A stretch of 64,000 bases of DNA from AC-32 sp963716865 (lineage in GTDB: Bacteria; Actinomycetota; Thermoleophilia; Gaiellales; Gaiellaceae). The notes under the pieces are model-generated. The model was not told where the DNA came from, did not search any database, and was given only the letters and a program-made list of their open reading frames with translations. Positions 49,841 through 57,320 of the stretch are shown piece by piece. Both the position numbers and the translations under genes were made by a program. The stretch lies in contig CAVQUF010000005.1 of assembly GCA_963716865.1 (NCBI GenBank), positions 558,001 through 622,000 of the forward strand, given 5' to 3'. Position 1 is the stretch's first letter. Each line of letters opens with the position of its first letter.

Positions 49841-52795
49841 ATGAGGAAGTTGCGGAGCCTCGTCAACGGGCCCGTTCTGTTCCTGCTCCTGCTCGCCCTC
49901 TCCCTGGGCGCAGGCGCAGCCATCTTCAAGGGCAACGCCTCCTCCGGCCATTCGCTCGGGCAGGGGCAGACACCCCTCTCGGACGTCGTCCTCGGACAGG
50001 GAGGCGGCGGGCACGGCCCGAGGCCGAGGCAGGCCGGGCGCAGGGGCAAGACCGGGCCCGAGGGCCCCAGGGGCGGAAACGGACAGCGCGGCCCCAGGGG
50101 AGCCCGCGGCGGAGGCGGCGCCCAGGGAGCGGCAGGCCCGCGCGGCCCGAAAGGCTCGCAGGGGATCCCGGGGAGCGCTGCGGCCAAGGGCGACCCCGGC
50201 GCGACCGGGGCAACAGGCCCGCAGGGCCCGATCGGCCTCCAGGGCCTGATCGGCGCGCAGGGAGCAAAGGGAACGACCGGCTCCCAGGGCCCGGCAGGAC
50301 CAAAGGGACCGACCGGGGCCAAGGGCGCCAAGGGCACAACCGGAGCCCAGGGAGCAAAGGGCACAACCGGCTCCCAGGGCGCGGCGGGACAGAAGGGTGC
50401 AACCGGAGCCCAGGGAGCAAAGGGAGCAACCGGAGCCCAGGGCGCCAAGGGCGCGACAGGCTCGAAGGGCGCAACCGGCGCGGCCGGGGCCAAGGGCTCG
50501 ACCGGCGCCCAGGGCGCCAAGGGCACAACCGGCGCCAAGGGATCGACCGGCACGCAGGGCGCCAAGGGCACAACGGGCGCCAAGGGCGTAACCGGCGCCC
50601 AGGGCGCCAAGGGCACAACCGGGGCCCAGGGACCCGCAGGAGCGCAGGGCCCGACCGGCGCCCAGGGGCAGAAGGGCACAACCGGGGCCAAGGGATCGAC
50701 CGGGGCCAAGGGATCGACCGGAGCGCAGGGCGCCAAGGGCACAACCGGAGCCCAGGGACCGGCAGGAGCGCAGGGCCCGACGGGAGCCCAGGGCGCCAAG
50801 GGCACAACCGGAGCCAAGGGCGCAACCGGCGCGCAGGGCGCCAAGGGCGCAACCGGCGCGCAGGGAGCCAAGGGCGTAACCGGCGCACAGGGCGCCAAGG
50901 GAACGACCGGCGCCAAGGGCACAACCGGAGCACAGGGCGCCAAGGGCACAACCGGGGCCAAGGGCACAACCGGGGCCAAGGGATCGACCGGAGCGCAGGG
51001 CGTCAAGGGCGTAACCGGAGCCAAGGGCGCAACCGGCGCGCAGGGCGCCAAGGGATCGACCGGCGCGCAGGGCGCCAAGGGCGTAACCGGGGCCAAGGGA
51101 ACGACCGGCGCGCAGGGCGCCAAGGGCACAACCGGAGCCCAGGGACCCGCAGGAGCGCAGGGCCCGACCGGCGCCCAGGGGCCGAAGGGCACAACCGGCG
51201 CCAAGGGCGCAACCGGAGCGCAGGGCGCCAAGGGCACGACAGGCGCCAAGGGCACAACCGGGGCCAAGGGAACGACCGGGGCGAAGGGCGTCACGGGAGC
51301 CAAGGGCGCAACCGGAGCCAAGGGCGTCACCGGAGCCAAGGGCGTCACCGGTGCCAAGGGCGCGACGGGCGCGCAGGGCACGACCGGAGCGCGCGGTGTC
51401 ACGGGGACACAGGGCCCGAAGGGCGTTACCGGATCCAAGGGCGCGACCGGCGCACAGGGGCCCGCGGGCGCGAAAGGACCGACTGGTGCTCAGGGAGCCA
51501 AGGGAACGACCGGCGCGAAGGGAACGACCGGCGCGAAGGGCACGACCGGGGCCAAGGGATCGACCGGCGCCAAGGGCGTCACCGGGGCCAAGGGAACGAC
51601 CGGCGCGAACGGCACGAACGGCGCCAAGGGCGTGACCGGGGCAAAGGGCAGCACCGGGGCCAAGGGAACGACCGGAGCTAAGGGAACGACCGGCGCGAAG
51701 GGCGCGACCGGGTCAAAGGGCGCAACCGGGGCGCAGGGGCCAGCGGGCGCGAAGGGACCGACCGGTGCTCAGGGAGCCAAGGGAACAACTGGCGCGAAGG
51801 GCACGACCGGCGCCAAGGGAACGACCGGTGCCAAGGGCGTGACAGGCGCGAAGGGCACGACCGGCGTCAAGGGAACGACCGGTGCCAAGGGAGCGACCGG
51901 CGCGAAGGGTGCTACGGGCGCCAAGGGCACAACCGGAGCGAAGGGAGCGACCGGCGCGAAGGGCGTCACCGGGGCCAAAGGCTCCACCGGCGCCAAAGGC
52001 CCGACGGGCGCGAAGGGCCCGACCGGGGCAAAGGGCGCAACCGGCGCGAAGGGCGTCACGGGCGCGAAGGGCGCGACCGGCCCGGCCGGGGCGAAGGGCC
52101 CGACCGGCGCGAAAGGCACGACCGGCGCGAAGGGCGTCACCGGGGCGAAGGGCACGACCGGCGGAAACGGAACAGCGGGCTCGAAGGGCACCACGGGGAC
52201 GAAGGGCGTCACAGGCGCGAAGGGCGTCACCGGAGCAAAGGGCGTCACCGGAGCGAAGGGCACGACCGGCGCGAAGGGAGCAACCGGCGCCAAGGGCGCG
52301 ACCGGCGCTCTCGGCGCGATCGGCCCCATGGCCCCGACCTGGAACGTCAACATCTCGAAGTCCGCGGACCAGACCGTGACGAACACGACGACGCTCCAGA
52401 ACGACACGGAACTCAAGTTCAACGTCAACGCGGGGGAGGTCTGGTACGTCCAGCTCCTGCTCGTCTACTCCGGGAACGACAACGCCGGTGACTACAGCTG
52501 CGACTTCAGCTTCCCGTCGAGCTCCGGCTGGTACAGCTTCATCGGCTGGAACCTCAACAGCAACGCCATCCAGGTGAACACCGGAACGAGGATGGCTGCA
52601 CTCACCAACTTCGCGGCTCCGATTGGCGTAGGAACGAGCGCCGCGAACGAGCCGCGACCGGTGAGAGTCACCATGATGCTTCGCCCGACCGCCGCCGGGA
52701 CGGTGCAGTTCCGCTTCGCAAACAACATCGCGGGTGCAGGCCGGACCTCGACGACGAGGGCCGGAACGCTGCTCCGCGCCAGAAAGCTGGCCTAG
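49841..52795 (+). CDS. Giant collagen-like surface protein 2
   Basis: The 984-aa tandem paralogue begins four bases after gene 1 with MRKLRSLVNGPVLF and then shares the same signal, linker and first 500 residues or so. The later Gly-X-Y part differs and has interruptions of pattern (GARGVTGTQGPKGVTG, GANGTNGAKG, GGNGTAGSKG). The C-terminal head (WNVNISKSADQTVTNTTTLQNDTELKFNV) is homologous to that of gene 1 but clearly diverged. The two heads could allow hetero-trimers or different ligands while the stalk stays common. It has a minimal AGG before the ATG and is probably translated from the same mRNA. Confidence 0.85.
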   Translation: MRKLRSLVNGPVLFLLLLALSLGAGAAIFKGNASSGHSLGQGQTPLSDVVLGQGGGGHGPRPRQAGRRGKTGPEGPRGGNGQRGPRGARGGGGAQGAAGPRGPKGSQGIPGSAAAKGDPGATGATGPQGPIGLQGLIGAQGAKGTTGSQGPAGPKGPTGAKGAKGTTGAQGAKGTTGSQGAAGQKGATGAQGAKGATGAQGAKGATGSKGATGAAGAKGSTGAQGAKGTTGAKGSTGTQGAKGTTGAKGVTGAQGAKGTTGAQGPAGAQGPTGAQGQKGTTGAKGSTGAKGSTGAQGAKGTTGAQGPAGAQGPTGAQGAKGTTGAKGATGAQGAKGATGAQGAKGVTGAQGAKGTTGAKGTTGAQGAKGTTGAKGTTGAKGSTGAQGVKGVTGAKGATGAQGAKGSTGAQGAKGVTGAKGTTGAQGAKGTTGAQGPAGAQGPTGAQGPKGTTGAKGATGAQGAKGTTGAKGTTGAKGTTGAKGVTGAKGATGAKGVTGAKGVTGAKGATGAQGTTGARGVTGTQGPKGVTGSKGATGAQGPAGAKGPTGAQGAKGTTGAKGTTGAKGTTGAKGSTGAKGVTGAKGTTGANGTNGAKGVTGAKGSTGAKGTTGAKGTTGAKGATGSKGATGAQGPAGAKGPTGAQGAKGTTGAKGTTGAKGTTGAKGVTGAKGTTGVKGTTGAKGATGAKGATGAKGTTGAKGATGAKGVTGAKGSTGAKGPTGAKGPTGAKGATGAKGVTGAKGATGPAGAKGPTGAKGTTGAKGVTGAKGTTGGNGTAGSKGTTGTKGVTGAKGVTGAKGVTGAKGTTGAKGATGAKGATGALGAIGPMAPTWNVNISKSADQTVTNTTTLQNDTELKFNVNAGEVWYVQLLLVYSGNDNAGDYSCDFSFPSSSGWYSFIGWNLNSNAIQVNTGTRMAALTNFAAPIGVGTSAANEPRPVRVTMMLRPTAAGTVQFRFANNIAGAGRTSTTRAGTLLRARKLA
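49880..51378 (+). repeat. 1,499-bp duplicated block, copy 2
   Basis: Copy 2 of the block at 46927-48425. It starts just inside the signal-segment codons and stops abruptly inside the triplet region, so the identical part covers signal, linker and stalk but not the C-terminal head. This is the expected footprint of recent duplication or gene conversion. Confidence 0.85.
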
Positions 52796-52817
52796 GCCGG
52801 CAGACAAAGGAGAGGGC

Positions 52818-53459
52818 ATGAGTCAGCTCGATCAGGTTTGGCAGGAACGGCACCCGGGAACGGGAAACCCGGGGCCGATGGAGAGCGTCGCCCAGCGGAA
52901 GCTCGACCCGGCCCGGCCCCGGCGGTCGCACGTCCAGCTCGTCGTGCTCGGTGTCGCGGTCGCGGCGGCGGCGACCGTCGTCGCGTGGCTCCTGGTTCGC
53001 GGCCATGAACAGCCAACCGCGCTTCCGGCGCCCGGCAGCGGCCCGGCGCTCGTCTCACAGTCGCAGCTCGAGCGCCTCGCCAGCTCGGCCGACCACCCCG
53101 TCTACTGGGCCGGGCCGAAGCACGGTTACTCCTACGAGCTGACCAACACGAGCGGCGGGCGGATCTTCGTCCGCTACCTCCCGCGCGGCGTCCGGGCCGG
53201 TGACCCTCGGCCCAGCTTCCTCGTCGTCGGCACGTACGCGCAGCAGGGCGGCTTCGCCGACCTCAAGCGTGTGGCCAAGCGTCACGGATCGGTCTCGTTC
53301 GGGCTCGACGGCGACGGGCTCGCCGTCTTCAACACGGCCAAGCCGACGAGCGTCTACTTCGGCTATCCGGGCAAGGGCTACCAGGTCGAGGTCTATTCGC
53401 CTTCGGGCCAGACCGCGCGCAGCCTCGTCCTGGCCGGGAGGATCACGCAGATCAACTAG
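52818..53459 (+). CDS. Single-pass membrane protein of unknown function, downstream of the collagen-like pair
   Basis: The 213-aa protein has a cytoplasmic Pro/Arg-rich N-terminus, one membrane helix (VQLVVLGVAVAAAATVVAWLLV, about 40-61) and an outer domain of about 150 residues. That domain carries Tyr-rich segments (HPVYWAGPKHGYSYELTNTSGGRIFVRYLP, YFGYPGKGYQVEVYSPSG). A strong AAAGGAGAG precedes the ATG. It follows the second collagen-like gene by 22 bp on the same strand, so it is probably cotranscribed and may act in anchoring or export. I recognise no family. Its 3' end overlaps the convergent adenosyltransferase gene by 8 bp. Confidence 0.65.
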   Translation: MSQLDQVWQERHPGTGNPGPMESVAQRKLDPARPRRSHVQLVVLGVAVAAAATVVAWLLVRGHEQPTALPAPGSGPALVSQSQLERLASSADHPVYWAGPKHGYSYELTNTSGGRIFVRYLPRGVRAGDPRPSFLVVGTYAQQGGFADLKRVAKRHGSVSFGLDGDGLAVFNTAKPTSVYFGYPGKGYQVEVYSPSGQTARSLVLAGRITQIN

Positions 53460-54033
53460 GGGCGCCGCCGGGACTCCAGAGCGGCTCCTCGCCGCCGGCG
53501 TTGGCCGCGCGGGCGAGGACGAAGAGCAGGTCCGAGAGCCTGTTCACGTAGACGGCGGCGAGCGGGTCGATGCGCGCCTCGGTGGCGGCCGCGAGGACCG
53601 TCAGCTCAGCGCGGCGGCACACCGCGCGTGCGACGTGCAGGCGGGCCGCGGCCTCCGTACCGCCGGGAAGGACGAAGCTCTTCAGCTCGGGAAGGTCGGC
53701 GTTGAAGCGGTCGCAGAGACGCTCGAGCTCGTCGATCTGCCGCTGCTGGATCCTCAGGCGCCCGTCGTCGTCGGCGTACGGCACCGAGAGGTCGGCGCCG
53801 AGGTCGAAGAGCGCGTTCTGAACCTGTTCGAGCGGATCGCGGAACGAATCGGGGAGCTCGCCGGCGAGCGCGAGACCGATCAGCGCGTTCAGCTCGTCGA
53901 CCGCGCCATACGCCCGCACGCGCGGGTCGAGCTTCGAGACGCGCGAGCCGTCGCCGAGGCTGGTCTCGCCCTTGTCGCCGCCGCGCGTGTAGATCTTCGT
54001 CAGGCGGACGGGCTCGTCGCGCTTGCGGGTCAT
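53452..54033 (-). CDS. ATP:cob(I)alamin adenosyltransferase (PduO type)
   Basis: The 193-aa protein has the ATP-binding N-terminus KIYTRGGDKGETSLGDGSRVSK, then VDELNALIGLA, the cobalamin-side segment FVLPGGTEAAARLHVARAVCRRAE, and NRLSDLLFVLARAAN. It makes adenosylcobalamin, the coenzyme required by the acyl-CoA mutase pair at 40219-44440. Its ATG at 54033 is followed upstream by a 168-bp gap. I looked there for a cobalamin riboswitch and found no B12 box. Confidence 0.93.
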   Translation of the reverse strand: MTRKRDEPVRLTKIYTRGGDKGETSLGDGSRVSKLDPRVRAYGAVDELNALIGLALAGELPDSFRDPLEQVQNALFDLGADLSVPYADDDGRLRIQQRQIDELERLCDRFNADLPELKSFVLPGGTEAAARLHVARAVCRRAELTVLAAATEARIDPLAAVYVNRLSDLLFVLARAANAGGEEPLWSPGGAPS

Positions 54034-54093
54034 CGCGACGGTCTCGCCGCGCCTTCGCCTGGGGAGAGACGGTCACGCTTTCGGCACGCCCTC

Positions 54094-54109
54094 GTCACAG
54101 ACTCGTGAC
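54094..54109. promoter_or_regulatory. Dyad GTCAC-N6-GTGAC in the gap before the adenosyltransferase gene
   Basis: The perfect 5-bp arms GTCAC/GTGAC lie about 60 bp upstream of the adenosyltransferase start, between it and the acyl-CoA dehydrogenase stop. It could be a regulator-binding site. The rest of the 168-bp gap (54034-54201) holds no recognisable gene or riboswitch. Confidence 0.3.
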
Positions 54110-54201
54110 GCCTTCGCGACTAGGCTGCCGGTGGGAGGGGCGGTGGGATCCCTGGTGACGGGCGTGAACATCCAAGGCGTCGGCACGATCACCGTGGCCC
54201 G

Positions 54202-55365
54202 TCATCCCTGGGCGAGCTCCTGCCGGCGGAGGCCGAGAATCGAGCGGGCGATGACCAACCGCTGGATCTCGCTCGTGCCCTCGTAGATCTCCGTGATCTT
54301 CGCGTCGCGGTAGTAGCGCTCGACCGGGAACTCCTTGGTGTACCCGTACCCGCCGAGGATCTGGATCGCCTCCGCGGTCTGCCGCCGCGCCATCTCGGAC
54401 GCGTACAGCTTCGCCTTCGCTCCCTCCTCGGTGTGCGGCAACCCCTCCTGCTTCAGCCACGCCGCGCGGTAGACGAGCAGCCGCGCCGCGTCGATCTCGG
54501 TCGCCATGTCCGCGAGCTTCCACTGGATCGCCTGGAAGTCGGCGATCCGGCGGCCGAACTGCTGCCGCTCGAGCGCGTATTCCCGCGCGACGTCGAAGGC
54601 CGCCTGCGCGATGCCGAGCGCCTGGGCCGCGATGCCGATCCGGCCCCCGTCGAGGGTCGCCATCGCGACGGTGAAGCCCTTTCCCTCCTCGTGCAGCAAA
54701 CGGTCGCGCCCGGCCTCGACGTCCTCGAGGAGCAGGTCGACCGTCGAGGACGAGTTGAGGCCGAGCTTCTCCTCCTCGCGCGTAACCCGCACCTGACCGC
54801 CGTCGAGGATGAACGCGGAGACCCCCTTCGACCCGGGAGTGTCCGGGTCGGTGCGGGCGAAGAGCAGCACCGTCCCGCCGAAGCCGCCGTTCGTGATCCA
54901 CTGCTTGGAGCCGGAGATCCTCCAGCCGTCGCCGTCCTCGACGGCGGCCGTCCGCAGCGAGCCCGCGTCCGAGCCGGCCTCGGGCTCGGTCAGCGCGAAG
55001 GCCCCGATCGACTCGCCGCGCGCGAGCGGCGGGACAAACCGGCTGCGCTGCTCGTCGGTGCCGAAGGCGAGGATCGGCAACGCCACCGCGCTCGTGTGCA
55101 CGGCAACCGTCACCCCCACGCCCGCGTCCGCGCGCGAGAGCTCCTCGAGCACGAGCACGTACGAGAGGAAGTCCGCGCCCGCTCCGCCCTGTTGCTCGGG
55201 AACGCAGACGCCGAGCAGACCAAGGGCGCCGAGCTTCCCCAGCAGCTCGCGCGGAAAGCCGTGCGCGCGATCCCACGCTCCAGCGTTCGGCGTGATCTCG
55301 GCCTCGGCGAACTCCCGCGCCAGCGTCTGGATCTCGCGCTGGTCGCCCGTGAGGCTGAACTGCAT
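54202..55365 (-). CDS. Acyl-CoA dehydrogenase
   Basis: The 387-aa flavoenzyme has FALTEPEAGSDAGSLRT and WRISGSKQWITNGG for FAD and substrate, ALERQQFGRRIADFQAIQWKLADM, ILGGYGYTKEFPVERYYRDAKI, and the catalytic base Glu in ITEIYEGTSEIQRL. It oxidises an acyl-CoA to the 2-enoyl-CoA and hands electrons to ETF (34632 and 33664 genes). I start it at the ATG at 55365, because a TATACT -10 box lies at 55375-55380, inside the longer GTG-started frame. The chain-length or branched substrate is not determined. Confidence 0.93.
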   Translation of the reverse strand: MQFSLTGDQREIQTLAREFAEAEITPNAGAWDRAHGFPRELLGKLGALGLLGVCVPEQQGGAGADFLSYVLVLEELSRADAGVGVTVAVHTSAVALPILAFGTDEQRSRFVPPLARGESIGAFALTEPEAGSDAGSLRTAAVEDGDGWRISGSKQWITNGGFGGTVLLFARTDPDTPGSKGVSAFILDGGQVRVTREEEKLGLNSSSTVDLLLEDVEAGRDRLLHEEGKGFTVAMATLDGGRIGIAAQALGIAQAAFDVAREYALERQQFGRRIADFQAIQWKLADMATEIDAARLLVYRAAWLKQEGLPHTEEGAKAKLYASEMARRQTAEAIQILGGYGYTKEFPVERYYRDAKITEIYEGTSEIQRLVIARSILGLRRQELAQG

Positions 55366-55374
55366 CGGGCGGCG

Positions 55375-55382
55375 AGTATAGT
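55375..55382. promoter_or_regulatory. Overlapping divergent -10 boxes (TATACT minus, TATAGT plus)
   Basis: The eight bases AGTATAGT give TATACT on the minus strand (for the acyl-CoA dehydrogenase, nine bases from its ATG) and TATAGT on the plus strand (ten bases before the small reading frame at 55393). The two promoters would share base pairs and exclude one another. Confidence 0.4.
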
Positions 55383-55392
55383 CGGGCACGGT

Positions 55393-55506
55393 TTGCCCTC
55401 CGGAACCGCGTCCGCGACTCTGCCGTGGAGCTGGTACTCCGATCCGCAGATGCTGCCGCAGGAGCAGGAGCGGAGCGGGCCGCTCGCCTTCGAGGCGCTG
55501 GCGTGA
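55393..55506 (+). CDS. Possible 37-codon leader or remnant frame before the lipoprotein gene
   Basis: A TTG-started frame ends with TGA overlapping the lipoprotein GTG as GTGA, so it could be a translated coupling leader. Its sequence LPWSWYSDPQMLPQEQER resembles, from memory, the N-terminus of Rieske ring-hydroxylating oxygenase alpha subunits. It then switches to SGPLAFEALA and stops. It may therefore be a degraded gene fragment rather than a functional peptide. A TATAGT box lies ten bases upstream. Confidence 0.3.
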   Translation: MPSGTASATLPWSWYSDPQMLPQEQERSGPLAFEALA

Positions 55507-55928
55507 GGGCCGCAGCGCCGATCTGCACGCTCCTCGCGCTCGCGACGCTGGCCGGGTGCGGGTCGGGGCCGCCCTCCACCGAGAGCGTGGTCCGCGCGTG
55601 GAGCGAGGCGCTGAACGAGGACGACAACAACACGGCTGCGAACCTGTTCGCCGCCAACGCGAAGGTCGTGCAGGACGGGACCGTCCTCCGGCTGAAGACG
55701 CACGAGGACGCCGTGAGGTGGAACGCGGGCCTCCCCTGCTCGGGCACGCTCACGTCGATCCACAGCAGCGGACACACGGCGACCGCCACCTTCCGGCTCG
55801 GAGATCGCGGGAAGAGCCACTGCGACGGGCCCGGGAAGAAGGTGAGCGCGATCTTCAGGGTCGTCGACGGAAAGATCGTGCTCTGGCACCAGACGGCGCC
55901 GCAGGGTCCCGAGGGGCCGGCCGTCTAG
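55503..55928 (+). CDS. Small lipoprotein with SnoaL/NTF2-like pattern
   Basis: From the GTG at 55503 the 141-aa protein has a lipoprotein signal (RAAAPICTLLALATLAGC, Cys at 19). It then has STESVVRAWSEALNEDDNNTAANLFAANAKVVQD, the helix-plus-catalytic-pocket opening of SnoaL-like folds, and later CSGTLTSIHSSGHTATATFRL. It would sit on the outer face of the membrane. An upstream GTG at 55425 would mask the signal and is rejected. The function is unknown. It converges with the hydroxyacyl-CoA dehydrogenase gene; both stops share CTAG. Confidence 0.65.
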   Translation: MRAAAPICTLLALATLAGCGSGPPSTESVVRAWSEALNEDDNNTAANLFAANAKVVQDGTVLRLKTHEDAVRWNAGLPCSGTLTSIHSSGHTATATFRLGDRGKSHCDGPGKKVSAIFRVVDGKIVLWHQTAPQGPEGPAV

Positions 55929-56755
55929 TAGGCGTAGAAGCCCTCGCCGGACTTGCGCCCGAGCTTGCCGGCGGCGACCAGATCTCGCAGCAGCGGCCGC
56001 GGCGCGTAGCGCTCGTCGCCGAGCCCGTCGCGGAGGACCTCCATGATCGCGACGCAGGTGTCGAGGCCGATCAGGTCGGCCAGCGCGAGCGGGCCGAGCG
56101 GGTGGTTGAAGCCGAGCTTCGCGATCGTGTCGATCGCCTCGGCCTCCGCAACGCCTTCCTCGAGCGCCTGGACGGCCTCGTTGATGAACGGCATCAGGAT
56201 CCGGTTCGAGACGAAGCCCGGGTAGTCGTTGGCGACCGCAGGTGTCTTGCCGAGCTCCCGAGCCAGCTCGGTGATCGCGTCGGCGGTCTCGTCGGATGTC
56301 TCCCGCCCGCGAACGACCTCGACCAGCTGCAGCAGCGGGACCGGGTTGAAGAAGTGCATGCCGATCACGCGGTCCGGGCGCGACGTCGCGGCGGCCAGCG
56401 AGCCGATGGGGATCGACGAGGTGTTCGAGGCGAGGATCGCCTCCTGCGGGAAGAGCGCGTCCGCGCGCCGGAAGACGTCCTCCTTCACGGCCGCGTTCTC
56501 GACGACCGCCTCGATCATCAGGTCGGCCGGGACCAGGTCCTCGGCCGGCTCGACCCTGGCCAACACCTCGTCGGGGTCCGCCCCGCCCTTCTCGGCGAGC
56601 CTGGTGAGGCTCTTGCGCATCGTCTCGAGCCCGCGCTCGACGGCACCCGGTGCCGCGTCGAGCAGCGACACACGCCTTCCGGAGGCCGCGACGACCTGCG
56701 CGATCCCGCCGCCCATCTGGCCGGCGCCGACGACGAGAACGTGCTCGAACCTCAC
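55925..56755 (-). CDS. 3-hydroxyacyl-CoA (3-hydroxybutyryl-CoA) dehydrogenase
   Basis: The 276-aa enzyme has the NAD loop VLVVGAGQMGGGIAQVVAASG, the SNTSSIPIGSLAAATSRPDRVIGMHFFNPVPLLQLVEVV block (by position) with the catalytic His, and NDYPGFVSNRILMPFINEAV. The C-terminal LGPLALADLIGLDTC completes the 3HCDH domain. It lacks a fused crotonase, so it is the stand-alone FadB2/Hbd type. It acts after enoyl-CoA hydratase and before thiolase. It starts with GTG, 55 bp from the divergent sigma-factor gene. Confidence 0.92.
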   Translation of the reverse strand: MRFEHVLVVGAGQMGGGIAQVVAASGRRVSLLDAAPGAVERGLETMRKSLTRLAEKGGADPDEVLARVEPAEDLVPADLMIEAVVENAAVKEDVFRRADALFPQEAILASNTSSIPIGSLAAATSRPDRVIGMHFFNPVPLLQLVEVVRGRETSDETADAITELARELGKTPAVANDYPGFVSNRILMPFINEAVQALEEGVAEAEAIDTIAKLGFNHPLGPLALADLIGLDTCVAIMEVLRDGLGDERYAPRPLLRDLVAAGKLGRKSGEGFYAY

Positions 56756-56810
56756 GCGGGCGAGCTTAGTGCAGGGATAGCCGGGCGACCGCTCAACGTA
56801 GTACCACCAG

Positions 56811-57320
56811 ATGCAAGACGACGAGGCGACGCTGATCCGGCGCGCTCGGCAGGGATCGCCGGACGCGGTCGAGGAGCTCTTCCGCCGCCACTGGCGCGCT
56901 CTGTGGAGGGCCGCCTACGCGGTGACCACGCGCCGGGAGCTGGCGAATGACGTGGCACAGGAGGCGTTCGTGCGCGGAGTCTCGTCGCTCGAGCGCTTCG
57001 ATCCGACCCGGCCGTTCGCTCCATGGCTTGCACGCATCGCGGTGAATCTCGCGATCGACGAACTCCGCCGCGAGCGACGGATCGCTCCGGCCGACGACTC
57101 AACCGTGGCTGTCGAGCCCGCGGAGTCGGACGACCAGGTCGTTGCAGCCGTCGCGCGCCTGGCGCCGGAGAGGCGGCTGATCGTCGCGCTCCACTACTGG
57201 CTCGACTATCCGACGCCCGAGATCGCCAGGCTCCTCGACCTGCCGCTCGGCACGGTCGCCTCTCGGCTGAGCCGCGCGCTCGCAGAGCTCCGAACCGATT
57301 TGGAGGCCGAACATGTCTGA
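56811..57320 (+). CDS. ECF-type RNA polymerase sigma factor
   Basis: The 169-aa protein has region 2 (DAVEELFRRHWRALWRAAYAV, DVAQEAFVRGVSSLERFDPTR) and region 4 (ARLAPERRLIVALHYWLDYPTPEIARLLDLPLGTVASRLSRAL, by position). It has no extension, so it is a minimal ECF sigma. Its 3' end overlaps the following gene by 8 bp. That gene encodes a membrane protein with anti-sigma layout, the usual partner arrangement. The short divergent gap 56756-56810 contains no certain promoter. Confidence 0.92.
   Translation: MQDDEATLIRRARQGSPDAVEELFRRHWRALWRAAYAVTTRRELANDVAQEAFVRGVSSLERFDPTRPFAPWLARIAVNLAIDELRRERRIAPADDSTVAVEPAESDDQVVAAVARLAPERRLIVALHYWLDYPTPEIARLLDLPLGTVASRLSRALAELRTDLEAEHV

Noticed and set aside
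44625..49844. 1739-codon plus-strand open frame spanning the kinase and first collagen-like gene
   Set aside because: It is out of frame with both real genes, crosses the convergent regulator and has only Arg/Gly-rich low-complexity translation.
46789..51438. 1549-codon minus-strand open frame rich in APVAPLAPV
   Set aside because: It is the reverse complement of the Gly-X-Y repeats; the plus-strand frame has a signal segment, start, regular collagen triplets and a conserved head domain.
46950..52330. Short direct repeats resembling a CRISPR or satellite array
   Set aside because: The period follows the 18-nt collagen hexad and maintains an open frame with codon-level variation; there are no unique spacers and no cas genes.
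54034..54201. Cobalamin riboswitch upstream of the adenosyltransferase
   Set aside because: No B12 box or matching stem set was found on either strand of this 168-bp gap.
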